NCBI RefSeq assembly: GCF_000160875.1 | Contig: NZ_GG700805.1 | Location: 186,001-250,000 of the forward strand | DNA length: 64,000 nt | Source of the DNA: Lactobacillus iners DSM 13335 | GTDB lineage: Bacteria > Bacillota > Bacilli > Lactobacillales > Lactobacillaceae | Direction: 5' to 3' | Part shown: piece after piece, positions 10,238 through 20,543 of the stretch | How positions within the stretch are numbered: the stretch's first letter is position 1 | Layout of the letters: each line of letters begins with the position of its first letter | Notes under the pieces: model-generated | Database searches by the model: none | What the model saw: only the letters and a program-made list of their open reading frames with translations | Told to the model about the DNA's origin: nothing | Program-made: the position numbers and the translations under genes

Positions 10238-11035
10238 TTGAATAATATTCTAATAGGTAGATATATTCCAGGTACTTCGTTAATTCATAAAATGGATCCA
10301 CGTGGTAAATTAATTACTTCATTTTTATTTGTAATGATAATTTTTTTGGCTAATAATTGGTCAACATATGCGGTACTTTTTGTTTTTGCATTGTTAGCTG
10401 TATGTATGACTAAGATTAGTTTCAAATTTTTTTGGCGAGGCATCAGACCCTTAATCTGGCTAATATTATTTACTGTTATAATGCAACTGCTATTTACAGG
10501 ATCAGGTAAGGTTTTGTGGCGTGTTGGATTTTTAAAAGTGACTGATTATGGCATTATTTCGTCAATATATATGTGTATTAGATTAATTACTATAATCGTT
10601 GTGTCTACAGTGTTTACTTTAACTACGACGTCATTACAAATTGCCGACGCAATTGAATGGTTAATACATCCTCTTAAGTATTTAAAAGTACCAGTTGGTG
10701 AAATAGCTTTAGTTTTGTCTATTGCATTAAGGTTTGTTCCTACGTTAATGGATGAAGCTACTAAAATTATTAATGCTCAAAAAGCAAGAGGATCAGATAT
10801 TAGTACAGGAAAATTTATTGAGAAAATTAAAAAGATTGTTCCCATATTAGTTCCCTTATTCATAAGATCACTAAGCATTGCTTTAGATTTAGCTGTGGCT
10901 ATGGAAGCAAGAGGCTATAGAGATGGAATGCCAAGAAGTAGATATAGACAACTTGCATGGCATATTATAGATATATTAAATTTAGGAAGTTTAGCAATAT
11001 TGATTGGATTATTATTGCTTTTGAGAAGATATTAG
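10238..11035 (+). CDS. ecfT: ECF transporter transmembrane subunit EcfT
   Basis: A 265-residue membrane protein with about six hydrophobic segments, start TTG directly after the ecfA2 stop. The two cytosolic coupling-helix motifs typical of EcfT (KARG at about residue 187 and MEARGYR near 225) are present; they dock on the ATPases. It completes the ECF core A1-A2-T. Confidence 0.95.
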   Translation: MNNILIGRYIPGTSLIHKMDPRGKLITSFLFVMIIFLANNWSTYAVLFVFALLAVCMTKISFKFFWRGIRPLIWLILFTVIMQLLFTGSGKVLWRVGFLKVTDYGIISSIYMCIRLITIIVVSTVFTLTTTSLQIADAIEWLIHPLKYLKVPVGEIALVLSIALRFVPTLMDEATKIINAQKARGSDISTGKFIEKIKKIVPILVPLFIRSLSIALDLAVAMEARGYRDGMPRSRYRQLAWHIIDILNLGSLAILIGLLLLLRRY

Positions 11036-11818
11036 ATGCAGAGATATAAATTAATTTTGGCTTATGATGGCACCTTATTTCACGGATTTCAAAAACAGCC
11101 AAATCAACGTACGATACAAGGCGTTATTGAAGATGCATTATTAAAAATGACAAAGGGGAAGCATGTGATAGTACATGGCTCTGGTCGCACAGACGCTGGT
11201 GTTCATGCCAAAGGGCAGGTGATACATTTTGATTATCCAGGTAATGTAATCCCAGCTAAAAATATGCTTCTGGCTTTAAATGCTTTAATGCCACGAGATA
11301 TTATTTTCTTAGATTCTGAACTGGTTAATGATGATTTTCATGTGCAATATTCGACTAAAGCCAAATGGTATAGGTATATTATTAATCAAAGTAGATTTAC
11401 GGACCCTTTTAGACGTAATTATACAGGACATTGCCCTTATAAATTAGATATGCTAAAAATGAAGAAAGCCGCAACATATTTATTAGGAAAGCATGATTTT
11501 ACAAGCTTCGCTGCAAGTGGTGGTCAAATAGTTGATAAAGTAAGAACTATTTTTTATATTAATCTAGAGCAAAATGGTGATGAAATAGTTTTAGATGTCA
11601 TTGGTGATGGTTTTTTATACAATATGGTAAGAATTATTACCGGATTGCTAATTGATATTGGTCATGGTCAAAAAGATGTTGAAGATGTAGAAAAAATAAT
11701 TTTAGCTAAGGATCGACAAAAAGCTCGAAATACTGCACCAGCCAGCGGATTGTATCTATATCATGTTTTTTATGATGATTTACCTAAAAAGTATAATCTT
11801 ATTGCTAAAAGAGATTGA
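11036..11818 (+). CDS. truA: tRNA pseudouridine(38-40) synthase TruA
   Basis: A 260-residue enzyme that isomerises uridines 38-40 in the anticodon arm of tRNAs. The catalytic aspartate is D53 in [13 protein letters not shown]. The C-terminal DGFLYNMVR block is the second family signature. ATG immediately follows the ecfT stop; the same gene order is common in Lactobacillales. Confidence 0.97.
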   Translation: MQRYKLILAYDGTLFHGFQKQPNQRTIQGVIEDALLKMTKGKHVIVHGSGRTDAGVHAKGQVIHFDYPGNVIPAKNMLLALNALMPRDIIFLDSELVNDDFHVQYSTKAKWYRYIINQSRFTDPFRRNYTGHCPYKLDMLKMKKAATYLLGKHDFTSFAASGGQIVDKVRTIFYINLEQNGDEIVLDVIGDGFLYNMVRIITGLLIDIGHGQKDVEDVEKIILAKDRQKARNTAPASGLYLYHVFYDDLPKKYNLIAKRD

Positions 11819-11844
11819 CATTTGCACAAAAAGGACGTAAATTA

Positions 11845-11919
11845 TTAATTGTATGTTTGTCCACGATAGGCCCCGGAAACTTATTGTATGTCAAACACAA
11901 GAAAACGGAGGAATTAAAA
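11845..11919 (+). promoter_or_regulatory. Probable L13-type ribosomal leader
   Basis: The 100 nt between truA and rplM contain TGTTTG (11854-11859) that can pair with CAAACA (11892-11897) around a GC-rich loop (GGCCCCGG), just before the GGAGGAATT ribosome-binding site. An autoregulatory L13 leader upstream of rplM-rpsI is known in low-GC Gram-positives; location and shape fit. An in-frame TTG at 11815 would read through this leader and is rejected as the start. Confidence 0.5.
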
Positions 11920-12363
11920 TTGCGTACTACCCCATTAGCAAAAACTAGTGATATTAAACGTAAGTGGTATGTTATTGATGCAACTGATGTTGCACTTGGT
12001 CGTTTATCTGCTGCAGTAGCAACGATTTTGAGAGGTAAAAATAAGCCTCAATACACACCTAATGTAGATACTGGTGATAATGTAATTATCATCAACGCAG
12101 CTAAGTTGAAGTTGACTGGTAGAAAGTCAACTGATAAGATTTACTACCACCATTCAGATTATCGTGGTGGTTTGAGAGCAACAGCAGCAGGTGAGTTGCT
12201 TGCTAACAATCCTGTAAGATTAGTTGAGTTATCTGTTAAAGGCATGTTACCTAAAAATACTCTTGGACATCAAGAATTTTTAAAGATGCATGTATATGCT
12301 GGTGAAGATCACAAGCATGCAGCACAAAAGCCTGAAACATTGGACATTAATAAATTAATCTAG
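11920..12363 (+). CDS. rplM: 50S ribosomal protein L13 (uL13)
   Basis: A 147-residue uL13, the usual family length. The start chosen is TTG 11920, eight bases after CGGAGG, giving [20 protein letters not shown]. Conserved features include [15 protein letters not shown] and the MLPKNTLG block. It is followed by rpsI after 13 nt, the conserved two-gene operon. Confidence 0.97.
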   Translation: MRTTPLAKTSDIKRKWYVIDATDVALGRLSAAVATILRGKNKPQYTPNVDTGDNVIIINAAKLKLTGRKSTDKIYYHHSDYRGGLRATAAGELLANNPVRLVELSVKGMLPKNTLGHQEFLKMHVYAGEDHKHAAQKPETLDINKLI

Positions 12364-12376
12364 GAGGTTTTGATAA

Positions 12377-12772
12377 ATGGCACAACAAGCAGCATATGCC
12401 GGCACTGGTCGTCGTAAGAATTCGGTTGCTCGCGTTCGTTTGGTACCTGGTAATGGTAAGATTACTGTTAACAAGGAAGACGTTACGGAATATATTCCAT
12501 ATCCAAACTTGGTTAAAGATTTGAAGCAACCTTTAGCATTAACTGAAACAGAAGGTCAATATGACGTTATTGTTAATGTTAATGGTGGTGGTTTCTCTGG
12601 TCAAGCAGGTGCAATTCGCCATGGAATTGCTAGAGCACTTTTAGAAGTTGATCCTGATTTTCGTGGTAGCTTGAAAAAAGCTGGGTTATTGACCCGTGAT
12701 CCAAGAATGAAGGAAAGAAAGAAGCCTGGTTTGAAGAAAGCCAGAAAAGCTTCCCAATTCTCTAAGCGTTAA
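12377..12772 (+). CDS. rpsI: 30S ribosomal protein S9 (uS9)
   Basis: A 131-residue uS9 whose C-terminal SKR tail reaches the P-site t[21 protein letters not shown] at the N-terminus and [12 protein letters not shown] at the end are diagnostic. TAGGAGG precedes the ATG. Last gene of the rplM-rpsI operon, closed by a terminator at 12796. Confidence 0.98.
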   Translation: MAQQAAYAGTGRRKNSVARVRLVPGNGKITVNKEDVTEYIPYPNLVKDLKQPLALTETEGQYDVIVNVNGGGFSGQAGAIRHGIARALLEVDPDFRGSLKKAGLLTRDPRMKERKKPGLKKARKASQFSKR

Positions 12773-12792
12773 TATTGGATATATGTATGAAG

Positions 12793-12823
12793 AAAAGCGT
12801 TTGCGTTTGCAAATGCTTTTTTT
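12793..12823 (+). terminator. rpsI terminator
   Basis: AGCGTTTGC (12796-12804) pairs with GCAAATGCT (12809-12817) around a 4-nt loop and is followed by seven T. Classic intrinsic terminator closing rplM-rpsI. Confidence 0.9.
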
Positions 12824-12917
12824 ATAGCCTTATTATTTCAAATATGTATCAAAATATGTTAGCATGGACAAATCAAGACGTGGTACCCTTGGGGATAGAA
12901 GTAGGAGAGGTTTATCT

Positions 12918-15900
12918 ATGAAAAAATGCCATAATACAAAGTTAACATCCACAATTTATTTAGCTTCCTTATTAGCTGGTGGAATATATTATAATAATGC
13001 CCAGGTGCATGTTTATGCATCTGTGGAAAATCCAAAATTTGATCAACCAATAAAAGTGGATCAATATCTGGAAGATATTCCTTTTGTACAAGCTCCTAAA
13101 GTTGGTTGGGGTAGTTATAAGGTAGATCAAACCCTTGATGGCAAAAAAATAAAGTTAAAAATTAATGGCCAGGAACATGAATTTGCTAAGGGAATAACAG
13201 CTCATGCAGATGCATGTTTGATCTATGATTTATCTAAGATAAAATCTAATATTTTTGAAACTTATTTAGGAATTGATGATACCAAAACTGGTGAGGTTGA
13301 ATTTAGAATCTATTTAGATGATGAATTATATTATGCTAGTGGAAAAGTGAACCGTAATAATACCCAACATATTCTGATGAATATCGCCGGTAAAAAACAA
13401 TTAAAGATAATTGTTGATTCATTAGGATATAATGGCTCAGATCACTCTATTCTCGCAGATCCTAAGTTTTATTTCTTAGATTTAAAAGATAAAAAAATAC
13501 CAGACCTTGCCAATGAAAATCCCGGTTTTTCATATAACAAAATCAATGATGCACCCTATAACCTTAATTTTGAACAATATTATTTTTTAAAACGTATGGG
13601 TAAAGCTCGATTATTTTCGTATATGATGACGGATAAATCCAATATTAAGTATTTGAATTGGCTTTTTAATAATTTGTCATTATTGCACAGCTATAATACA
13701 GCTTCTTTACCAAGAGGCGGCAATCAGATTGGCTTTTTGAAAGTGTTTAAAGAATTATTGGATCATGATCCAGACCTAAAAAGCGATTCTGAAAAGCAAA
13801 AAATTGCCATGGCTGTGGCACTTGAATATGCTAATGGCAATATAAATTTTTGGGCTAATTCCAATTTAAAAAGTGATCCAATTAAAAGATATGATATTTA
13901 TAGTACACTAAATAATACTCCCGGTGCTTTGAGACCGATTTTTAAAACTTTATCTGTTGAATTATTGCGGCATGTAGTCAATGCGGAAATTTCTGATGAA
14001 GATATTATTTGGATTAGAGATAAGATTAAACGTGAAAATCCCCAGTTGTTGTTTAATAATGATGAATTATCTAATGCAACTTATAAATATATAGCATATA
14101 ATCCTTTTAATAAATATGGAGATGATGTGCAAAAGGGTGGCTTTTATGGTGATAATCCTACGTTGGAAAAAGTTGTTGAACTAGGTGGAGTTTGTGGATC
14201 TGTCTCAAAGTTTGATGTTGTGGTTTTAAAGTCTTTTGGTGTACCTGCTAATGTTATTGGTCAGCCTGGTCACGCTGCAGTTACGTATATGAGGGATGAT
14301 GGCAGTTGGACGCGTAGGAATGAAATTTATTCATGGGGTAGATCGCAGGGAGGTACAGCAACTCTTTTAGCGGGTGGATCTAGTGGTTATAATACGACTT
14401 ATAATATTTTAGCTAGTGATATTTTAAAAGATAAGGGTAATTATCAACAAGCTTTGAAGTATTATGAATTTTATAAAAATGTACAGCCTGGTTTACTTAA
14501 AAACTCATTGGCTGAAAAAATTACTACCCTGGTTCCGTGTTTTGTACCTGTTTATCGCGATCAAATTAATGAATTAAAAGATAATCGTTCCGCAACAGCC
14601 AAGGACTATTATGAATTGTCAAAAAAGATATTAAGTACATTTAAAAATTATCCTAAAGTAATGCTTGATCTTTTGAGTCCGTTAAAGAAGGGATTTGCAC
14701 AAGATAGATATTTATTGACTGATTTTGCTATTAATTATATTCAACAAGTAGATTCTGTTACTAATTCCATTGCACGTGATGTTATGAAAGAGGATGAATA
14801 TCAAAAGGAATATAACTCATATAATAGTGTATTGGGTGATTTTTCTTTTAGTGGTAAGAATAGATATAATTTGAAAAATGTACATCCAGATACAGAATAT
14901 TCTTTTGATGGAGGTATTACTTGGCATAGTTCAATTACAAATTCGCCATCATTAACATCAAGTGAAATAGCACAATTAAATACAAAATATGGAATATTAC
15001 TTCGACTTAAAGGAATGAAAAAGGCAATTCAAATTAAGTTAGCTAAACAGGTGTTACCTAGTTTTGTACGGGCTGATGATCAAGAAAATATTATTGTTGG
15101 ATTAAATCACAATATGGAATATTCTTTAGATAATGGTCAAAACTGGATTGATGGTAACGTGGTTCCTGATTTGAGTGGTAAATGCACTGTGTTAGTGCGT
15201 GAAAAAGCAGCCAATAAGAGTTTTGCTAGTGATGTTAAAAAATTGGAATTTACGAATGATAATCAAATTGCAGATGACATAATGCTGGGTAATATGAAAG
15301 TTGTTCAATATTCGTCACAACAAAATGATACTAATCAAGCTGCTGTAAATACAATTAATGGAACTGGTACAGCTAATAATTTTTGGCATACTAAATGGGC
15401 TGGAGATAGTAATAGATATATAACTATTGGATTTAATAAAGAATATACTCTTAAAAAATTTTATTATACACCTAGGTTGGATAATGGTGAAAATGGAAAT
15501 ATTTTGAAGTATGAGATCTACATTAGTAATGATGGAAAACAATTTACCAAAGTTAAGGCGGGTGAATTTACTTATAGCTCACCTAATTACAAATCTCCTA
15601 AGGTTGTTGAACTACCTGATGGTACAAAAACAAAGTATTTCAAATTAAAGATTATATCTGCTAAGGGAACAGGTTCTTATGCAGCCGCTACCAAATTTGC
15701 TTTTGAAATTCCTCATGAAGAAGCTGTTGCCGCTTATCAAGAAAAGCAACAAAAAGCAAAACAGCAATTTAATTATGAGTTAGTTGAAGATTTGAAAAAA
15801 TTTAAGAATAATATTGAATCTTTATCTCAATTAGATCAAGCAAAATTATGTCTTGGTGATCTTAATTTACTTAAAACTGATATTAATAAATTAGATCCAA

Positions 15901-18900
15901 AAAATATTAATTATATTCAAGAATTAAATAAGGCTAAAAAAAGGTACGATCTTCTTCGTGACGAAATTATTATCAAAAACACTATATATCAAAAACAAAA
16001 TGATAGTAAATTATTAGAAACGTTTAATAAGAATAATCAGCAAATTTTGACAAAGAGTATATCTGATGTTACTGATAAAGATATCAATATTATTACAAAT
16101 GCTCTTAAGCAATTGAAAGAAAAACCTGAATATTCACAAATAAAAACGAACAACTCCGAAATAATATTAGGTTTAGAGAGAAAGTTACTAAGGGCTCAAG
16201 ATAAGAAACTAGCGAATGAATTTAAGCAACAGTTTAAGACAGAACTCGAACTAAATGAAAAGAATGTATCTTTGAATGATTATAATAATATTGTTGTAGC
16301 TTATTATAATTTATTAGCTTTATCTAGTGAGGTTCAAGGCGATTTAACCCACGAAAAGACGCATTTATATGACTTATTACAATTTTTAGAGAAAAATGCA
16401 TTATCTATGCAAAATGATATTGAATTTAAGAAAAATAATAATGAAATTTTGAGTTTGTCTGTCGATAAGATAACATTAGAAAATTTGGATAAAGTAACAG
16501 AACAGGTCAATAATGCATTTTATCAATATAATTTTTTGAATAGTTTTGATAAAGCAAGGCTTAAGGCATCAAAAGAGCACTTAGACGCATTGCAAAGCAA
16601 AATTTTAACTTTTGAAAATATTAAAGCCAAAGAAAATTTACTTAGCCAATTACAACAATTTAAAAATAGTTTTGTTAATGAATCGGATGAAATTAAACAT
16701 TCATGGTTACAAGAATATGATTTCGCAAAATCTGTAGCTACAAGAGCAGTAGCAACAAATGTATATTATCAAGCTAGTGCTATCTTACTAGAAAAATATG
16801 AAGAGTTAAGCAGAACAGTTTATTTGCAAAAAGATAATTTCGCTAAAGCTAATAAATTTAAAGAAAGATTTAGCACTTTGCTTAATAAAGATATCTCCAA
16901 AATATCTATAGATGATAAGAAATTATTAGTTTCTGCAAACGATCAATGGCGAAGACAAAACGCAGCTACGTTAGCTTTACTAACTGATGAAAGAGCTAAA
17001 TTAGATGCCATAGAAGATAAGATAGAATCAACTCAAGCAAACTATCATACTGTGATTGATGATAATATTAATAAATTAATTACGCAGTTAAAAAAAGATA
17101 GGAATAATTCATATTCAATTTATAAAACAGACATAGATAACATTTTACAAGAATCAGAACAAGCTAAAAAAGAGCCTGATTTAATTAAGCAACGTGAATT
17201 GCTTTTGGACATAAAAAAGAAGAGATCGAGCATTTTAGCCAAGCAGGCTAATTTAAAAGATAAAGTAACAATAATACATAATTCATTATTACCTACGTTA
17301 AATATATCAACAAATTTAGTAACACCTGCTGATCGAGATCGGATTAATTCACAATTAATTTATCTTAATACATTGACTCCTGATATTAAGGCATCTTTAG
17401 GCGATGAAAAATCAACTTTGGAAAACCTTATAAACAAAATCAATGAAATTGAACAATCTCCAAATAAAGATAAAATTTTAAAATTGATTGATCAAAAAAT
17501 TAAGGCAGAACATGAGATTAGGGCATATGCTTATTTATCATATAAAGAAATCCAAAATTATTTAAAAGCAATTGACAAAGCTTCAGATTCTACTACCGTT
17601 GTGACTCAATTACAAGGTGCTCAAAAGTTGCATAATCAAAGGGATGCCAGTGCTAAGCAGGAGTTAGTAATTCTCAAAAATAAGATCAAGAGTATATTAA
17701 ATGATGATAATTTGTCTAAAATGGAACCAGATAATCAAGCTCAGATCAAAAAAATTAAGATTGATGATGTTAAGTTAGATGGTATGACTTTAGGTGAATT
17801 AAGTGAATTATTTAAATATATAAATAATGAAATTAGTTTGTTAAAATCTAAGGATCAATCAGAAAAAGAGTTTAAACAAAATAAAATAAATTACGATGAA
17901 AAAATAAAAGATATTAATCAAAAGATATCAGAAATAAACCGTAAGATAGTTAAGTTGAAAGAACGTGATATTAATTATCAAAAGCAATTAGCAGATATTT
18001 CCAACAAGGTAGATTTTGGCTTAGGATTAAATGAAATAGATAGTACAATAAAAAGTTTAGAGCAACTAAGTACAAATGTTGATGCTAGTTTAGAAAAACA
18101 AGCTAAAGTAGAAAAAGAGAAATTGAGCTTGTCTATAAGTGTTGCTAAGCAAAAGATCAATTCTATGAATTATTTAACGAATGAAGAAAAAGCTGATTAT
18201 TTAGCAAAAATTGATCTTGCAGTGTCTGATGATATGGTTAATAAAATTGTTAGTGACGCCGTTAATAAAAATCATGAAAAATCGATTGCAGTCAAACCAG
18301 TAACACCAGAAAAGCCCAAGACACCGAGTGTGCCAAAAGTTCCAGTGAAACCAGAGCAGCCAAAGACCCCAAGTGCACCAGAAGTTTCAGTAAAACCAGA
18401 GAAGCCCAAGGCTCCGAGTGTACCTGAAACTCCAGTAAAACCAGTAAAGCCTAAGACGCCGAGTGTGCCAAAAGTTTCAGTAAAACCAGAGCAGCCACAG
18501 ACGCCGAGTGTACCAGAAGTTCCAGTAACACCAGAGAAGCCAAAGACGTCGAGTGTGCCTGAAACTCCAGTAAAACCAGAAAAGCCCAAGACGCCGAGTG
18601 TGCCAAAAGTTTCAGTAAAACCAGAAACACCGAAGATACCAAGTAAACCTGAAGTTTCAGTAACACCAGTAAAGCCTAAAACTCCGAGTGTGCCTGAAAC
18701 TCCAGTAACACCAGAAAAGCCCAAGACGCCGAGTGTGCCAAAAGTTTCAGTAAAACCAGAAAAGCCAAAGACCCCGAGTGTGCCAGAAGTTTCAGTGAAA
18801 CCAGAAACACCGAAAACTCCGAGTGTGCCAAAAGTTTCAGTAAAACCAGAAACACCGAAGATACCAAGTAAACCTGAAGTTCCAGTGAAATCAGTAAAGC

Positions 18901-19589
18901 CTAAAACGCCGAGTGAACCTGAGGTTACAGTAACACCAGAGAAGCCAAAGACATCAAGTGTACCAGAAGTTCCAGTAAAACCCCAGACCCCAAGTGCACC
19001 AGAGGTTACAGTAACACCAGAAACACCGAAGATACCAAGTAAACCAAAAGTTCCAGTGACACCAGAGCAGCCCAAGACCCCAAGTGCACCTAAGGTTACA
19101 GTGAAACCAGAGCAGCCCAAGACGCCGAGTGTGCCAGAAGTTCCAGTAACACCAGAAACACCGAAAACGCCGAGTGTACCTGAAACTCCAGAAACACCAG
19201 AGAAGCCCAAGACCCCAAGTGCACCTGAAGTTTCAGTAAATCCAGAGAAGCCAAAGATGCCGAGTGTGCCAGAAGTTTCAGTGAAACCAGAGAAGCCCAA
19301 GACCCTAAGTGTACCAGAAGTTACAGTAACACCAGAGAAGCCAAAGACTCCAAGTGCACCAGAAGTCCCAGCTAAAAAAGCCAACGCAAGTACTATAGTT
19401 AAATCTCATATTACTAAGAAAAATAAAAACAATATAGTAAAGAAAAAATCAAAATCTATATTTAGTAAAGTTAAGTCAATGAAAAGACATGTACAGAAAA
19501 ATAAAAAAATGCCTATAACAATTGTAAGTACTGCAGTATTATTTTTAGTGTCTTTGATTGCTTTTTGGATTCGTAAAAAGAAAAAGTAA
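12918..19589 (+). CDS. Giant multidomain surface protein (NPCBM, transglutaminase-like, F5/8C, coiled coil, PEKP repeats, TM anchor)
   Basis: 2223 residues from ATG 12918, chosen because AGGAGAGG precedes it; an in-frame ATG at 12864 has no such site. An N-terminal signal or anchor segment is followed by an NPCBM-like carbohydrate-binding domain (about 13060-13480). Next is a transglutaminase-like segment with GGVCGSVSKFD (Cys 426) and GQPGHAAV (His 452). A discoidin-like F5/8C domain lies at about 15290-15720, a long charged coiled coil at 15720-18290, and 24 tandem proline-rich 15-mers at 18306-19376. One membrane helix with a KKKK tail ends it. No LPXTG motif is seen, so membrane rather than sortase anchoring is inferred. 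Glycan binding or adhesion is likely; enzymatic activity is speculative. Confidence 0.85.
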   Translation: MKKCHNTKLTSTIYLASLLAGGIYYNNAQVHVYASVENPKFDQPIKVDQYLEDIPFVQAPKVGWGSYKVDQTLDGKKIKLKINGQEHEFAKGITAHADACLIYDLSKIKSNIFETYLGIDDTKTGEVEFRIYLDDELYYASGKVNRNNTQHILMNIAGKKQLKIIVDSLGYNGSDHSILADPKFYFLDLKDKKIPDLANENPGFSYNKINDAPYNLNFEQYYFLKRMGKARLFSYMMTDKSNIKYLNWLFNNLSLLHSYNTASLPRGGNQIGFLKVFKELLDHDPDLKSDSEKQKIAMAVALEYANGNINFWANSNLKSDPIKRYDIYSTLNNTPGALRPIFKTLSVELLRHVVNAEISDEDIIWIRDKIKRENPQLLFNNDELSNATYKYIAYNPFNKYGDDVQKGGFYGDNPTLEKVVELGGVCGSVSKFDVVVLKSFGVPANVIGQPGHAAVTYMRDDGSWTRRNEIYSWGRSQGGTATLLAGGSSGYNTTYNILASDILKDKGNYQQALKYYEFYKNVQPGLLKNSLAEKITTLVPCFVPVYRDQINELKDNRSATAKDYYELSKKILSTFKNYPKVMLDLLSPLKKGFAQDRYLLTDFAINYIQQVDSVTNSIARDVMKEDEYQKEYNSYNSVLGDFSFSGKNRYNLKNVHPDTEYSFDGGITWHSSITNSPSLTSSEIAQLNTKYGILLRLKGMKKAIQIKLAKQVLPSFVRADDQENIIVGLNHNMEYSLDNGQNWIDGNVVPDLSGKCTVLVREKAANKSFASDVKKLEFTNDNQIADDIMLGNMKVVQYSSQQNDTNQAAVNTINGTGTANNFWHTKWAGDSNRYITIGFNKEYTLKKFYYTPRLDNGENGNILKYEIYISNDGKQFTKVKAGEFTYSSPNYKSPKVVELPDGTKTKYFKLKIISAKGTGSYAAATKFAFEIPHEEAVAAYQEKQQKAKQQFNYELVEDLKKFKNNIESLSQLDQAKLCLGDLNLLKTDINKLDPKNINYIQELNKAKKRYDLLRDEIIIKNTIYQKQNDSKLLETFNKNNQQILTKSISDVTDKDINIITNALKQLKEKPEYSQIKTNNSEIILGLERKLLRAQDKKLANEFKQQFKTELELNEKNVSLNDYNNIVVAYYNLLALSSEVQGDLTHEKTHLYDLLQFLEKNALSMQNDIEFKKNNNEILSLSVDKITLENLDKVTEQVNNAFYQYNFLNSFDKARLKASKEHLDALQSKILTFENIKAKENLLSQLQQFKNSFVNESDEIKHSWLQEYDFAKSVATRAVATNVYYQASAILLEKYEELSRTVYLQKDNFAKANKFKERFSTLLNKDISKISIDDKKLLVSANDQWRRQNAATLALLTDERAKLDAIEDKIESTQANYHTVIDDNINKLITQLKKDRNNSYSIYKTDIDNILQESEQAKKEPDLIKQRELLLDIKKKRSSILAKQANLKDKVTIIHNSLLPTLNISTNLVTPADRDRINSQLIYLNTLTPDIKASLGDEKSTLENLINKINEIEQSPNKDKILKLIDQKIKAEHEIRAYAYLSYKEIQNYLKAIDKASDSTTVVTQLQGAQKLHNQRDASAKQELVILKNKIKSILNDDNLSKMEPDNQAQIKKIKIDDVKLDGMTLGELSELFKYINNEISLLKSKDQSEKEFKQNKINYDEKIKDINQKISEINRKIVKLKERDINYQKQLADISNKVDFGLGLNEIDSTIKSLEQLSTNVDASLEKQAKVEKEKLSLSISVAKQKINSMNYLTNEEKADYLAKIDLAVSDDMVNKIVSDAVNKNHEKSIAVKPVTPEKPKTPSVPKVPVKPEQPKTPSAPEVSVKPEKPKAPSVPETPVKPVKPKTPSVPKVSVKPEQPQTPSVPEVPVTPEKPKTSSVPETPVKPEKPKTPSVPKVSVKPETPKIPSKPEVSVTPVKPKTPSVPETPVTPEKPKTPSVPKVSVKPEKPKTPSVPEVSVKPETPKTPSVPKVSVKPETPKIPSKPEVPVKSVKPKTPSEPEVTVTPEKPKTSSVPEVPVKPQTPSAPEVTVTPETPKIPSKPKVPVTPEQPKTPSAPKVTVKPEQPKTPSVPEVPVTPETPKTPSVPETPETPEKPKTPSAPEVSVNPEKPKMPSVPEVSVKPEKPKTLSVPEVTVTPEKPKTPSAPEVPAKKANASTIVKSHITKKNKNNIVKKKSKSIFSKVKSMKRHVQKNKKMPITIVSTAVLFLVSLIAFWIRKKKK
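18306..19376 (+). repeat. 24 tandem 45-bp repeats encoding PEKPKTPSVPEVSVK-like units
   Basis: Twenty-four consecutive units, each 15 codons except unit 16 with 12. The core pattern is P-E-K/T/Q-P-K-T-P-S-V/A/K-P-E/K-V/T-x-V-K/T. Variation is mostly at fixed positions, so the array probably expands and contracts by recombination. The encoded rigid, extended stalk would lift the upstream domains through the cell wall from the C-terminal membrane anchor. Confidence 0.95.
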
Positions 19590-19626
19590 ATCATATAAAA
19601 AATAAAAGCATTAGAGGTTAAAATAT

Positions 19627-19950
19627 ATGGGTTATGTTGAATTGATATTAGCAATTATTTTTGAAATAATTGCGACTGCTTTTTTAAAATTATCAAATAA
19701 TTTTACTAATGTGTGGTATTCTTTTGGAACAATCATATCGTATTGCTTGTGTTATTATTTGTTTTCGCTATCATTAAAGTCTATAGCATTAGGTGTAGCA
19801 TATGCTACATGGTGTGGTGTAGGTATTATTTTTACAGGTATTGTTTCATATTTGTTATGGCATGAATCTTTTCCGCTGCCTAAGTTAATTGGAATAATAT
19901 TAATAATTATTGGTGTCGTACTTTGTAATTTAGTATCATCACATCATTAA
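19627..19950 (+). CDS. Small multidrug resistance (SMR/EmrE-SugE family) transporter
   Basis: A 107-residue protein with four membrane helices. The membrane-embedded glutamate of SMR proteins is E13 in AIIFEIIAT, and the signature GVAYATWCGVG lies near residue 58. It should act as an antiparallel dimer exchanging cationic compounds or guanidinium for protons. A lone gene, so a homodimer is expected. The substrate cannot be told from sequence. Confidence 0.9.
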   Translation: MGYVELILAIIFEIIATAFLKLSNNFTNVWYSFGTIISYCLCYYLFSLSLKSIALGVAYATWCGVGIIFTGIVSYLLWHESFPLPKLIGIILIIIGVVLCNLVSSHH

Positions 19951-19982
19951 AAAAGCAGAGATGGTTAATCTCTGCTTTTTTT
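19951..19982. terminator. Bidirectional terminator between SMR gene and DJ-1 gene
   Basis: AGCAGAGA (19954-19961) pairs with TCTCTGCT (19969-19976), flanked by A and T tracts on both sides, so it can stop transcription from either strand. The stop codon of the minus-strand DJ-1 gene (19965-19967) lies in the hairpin loop. Confidence 0.9.
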
Positions 19983-20543
19983 CAATAAATAAGTATAAAG
20001 CATATTTGATTCAATCTCTGCTGTTTTGCATTGCAAAGTTTGGGCAATAGCATATGCAAAGGACATTGCAGTGGCAGGACCTCTGCTTGTAATAAGCTTG
20101 TTTTTATTGTCTATGACGGTTAAATCATCAACAAAAGTAGCTTGTGGGTTTTCCCGGGAAATATTTTTTTCAAATCCAGGATAGCAGGTATAATTTGCTT
20201 GCTTTAATAAACCAAATTTGCTGAAAGCTAAAGGAGCTGCACACATTGCTGCATTCCACTTTTTATTTGCAAATCTTTTTTTCATGATGTTTTGTAGATC
20301 AATATTAGAGGCTAGTAATTGCGTACCTCCCATACCTCCAGGTAAAGCTACCATATCATAATTTAATAAGTCATTTGATATTAATTTGTCACATTTAAAT
20401 CTGATATTATGACCACCAGTGATATCTAAAGAATCTAGTCCGATCATGTCACATTCAATGTTCAACCTTCTTAATATATCAACAATCGACAAACCTTCAA
20501 TTTCTTCACAACCATTTGCAAAAATTACTGCAGTTCTAACCAT
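19965..20543 (-). CDS. DJ-1/PfpI family protein
   Basis: 192 residues with the class I glutamine amidotransferase-like fold. The nucleophile elbow is AAMCAAPLAF with Cys 101, the partner glutamate lies in GCEEIEG (residues 11-17), and LPGGMGG near residue 68 supports the family. YajL/DJ-1-like proteins protect against oxidative and carbonyl stress; protease or glyoxalase activity is also claimed for relatives. Single gene, TTAGCATGATAGGAGTGAT leader. Confidence 0.88.
   Translation of the reverse strand: MVRTAVIFANGCEEIEGLSIVDILRRLNIECDMIGLDSLDITGGHNIRFKCDKLISNDLLNYDMVALPGGMGGTQLLASNIDLQNIMKKRFANKKWNAAMCAAPLAFSKFGLLKQANYTCYPGFEKNISRENPQATFVDDLTVIDNKNKLITSRGPATAMSFAYAIAQTLQCKTAEIESNMLYTYLLKKSRD

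Noticed and set aside
11815-11919. 35-residue N-terminal extension of L13 from TTG 11815
   Set aside because: It would read through the L13-type leader, has no ribosome-binding site, and gives residues foreign to the family.
18306-19376. CRISPR-like regular repeats
   Set aside because: The 45-bp units are contiguous codon-phased protein repeats without unique spacers, and no cas genes are present.
18272-19384. 370-codon open frame on the minus strand across the surface-protein repeats
   Set aside because: It is the mirror of the low-complexity PEKP repeat, encoding GVLGFSGFTETSGT-like units. No ribosome-binding site or independent conservation is evident, and the plus-strand gene explains the sequence.
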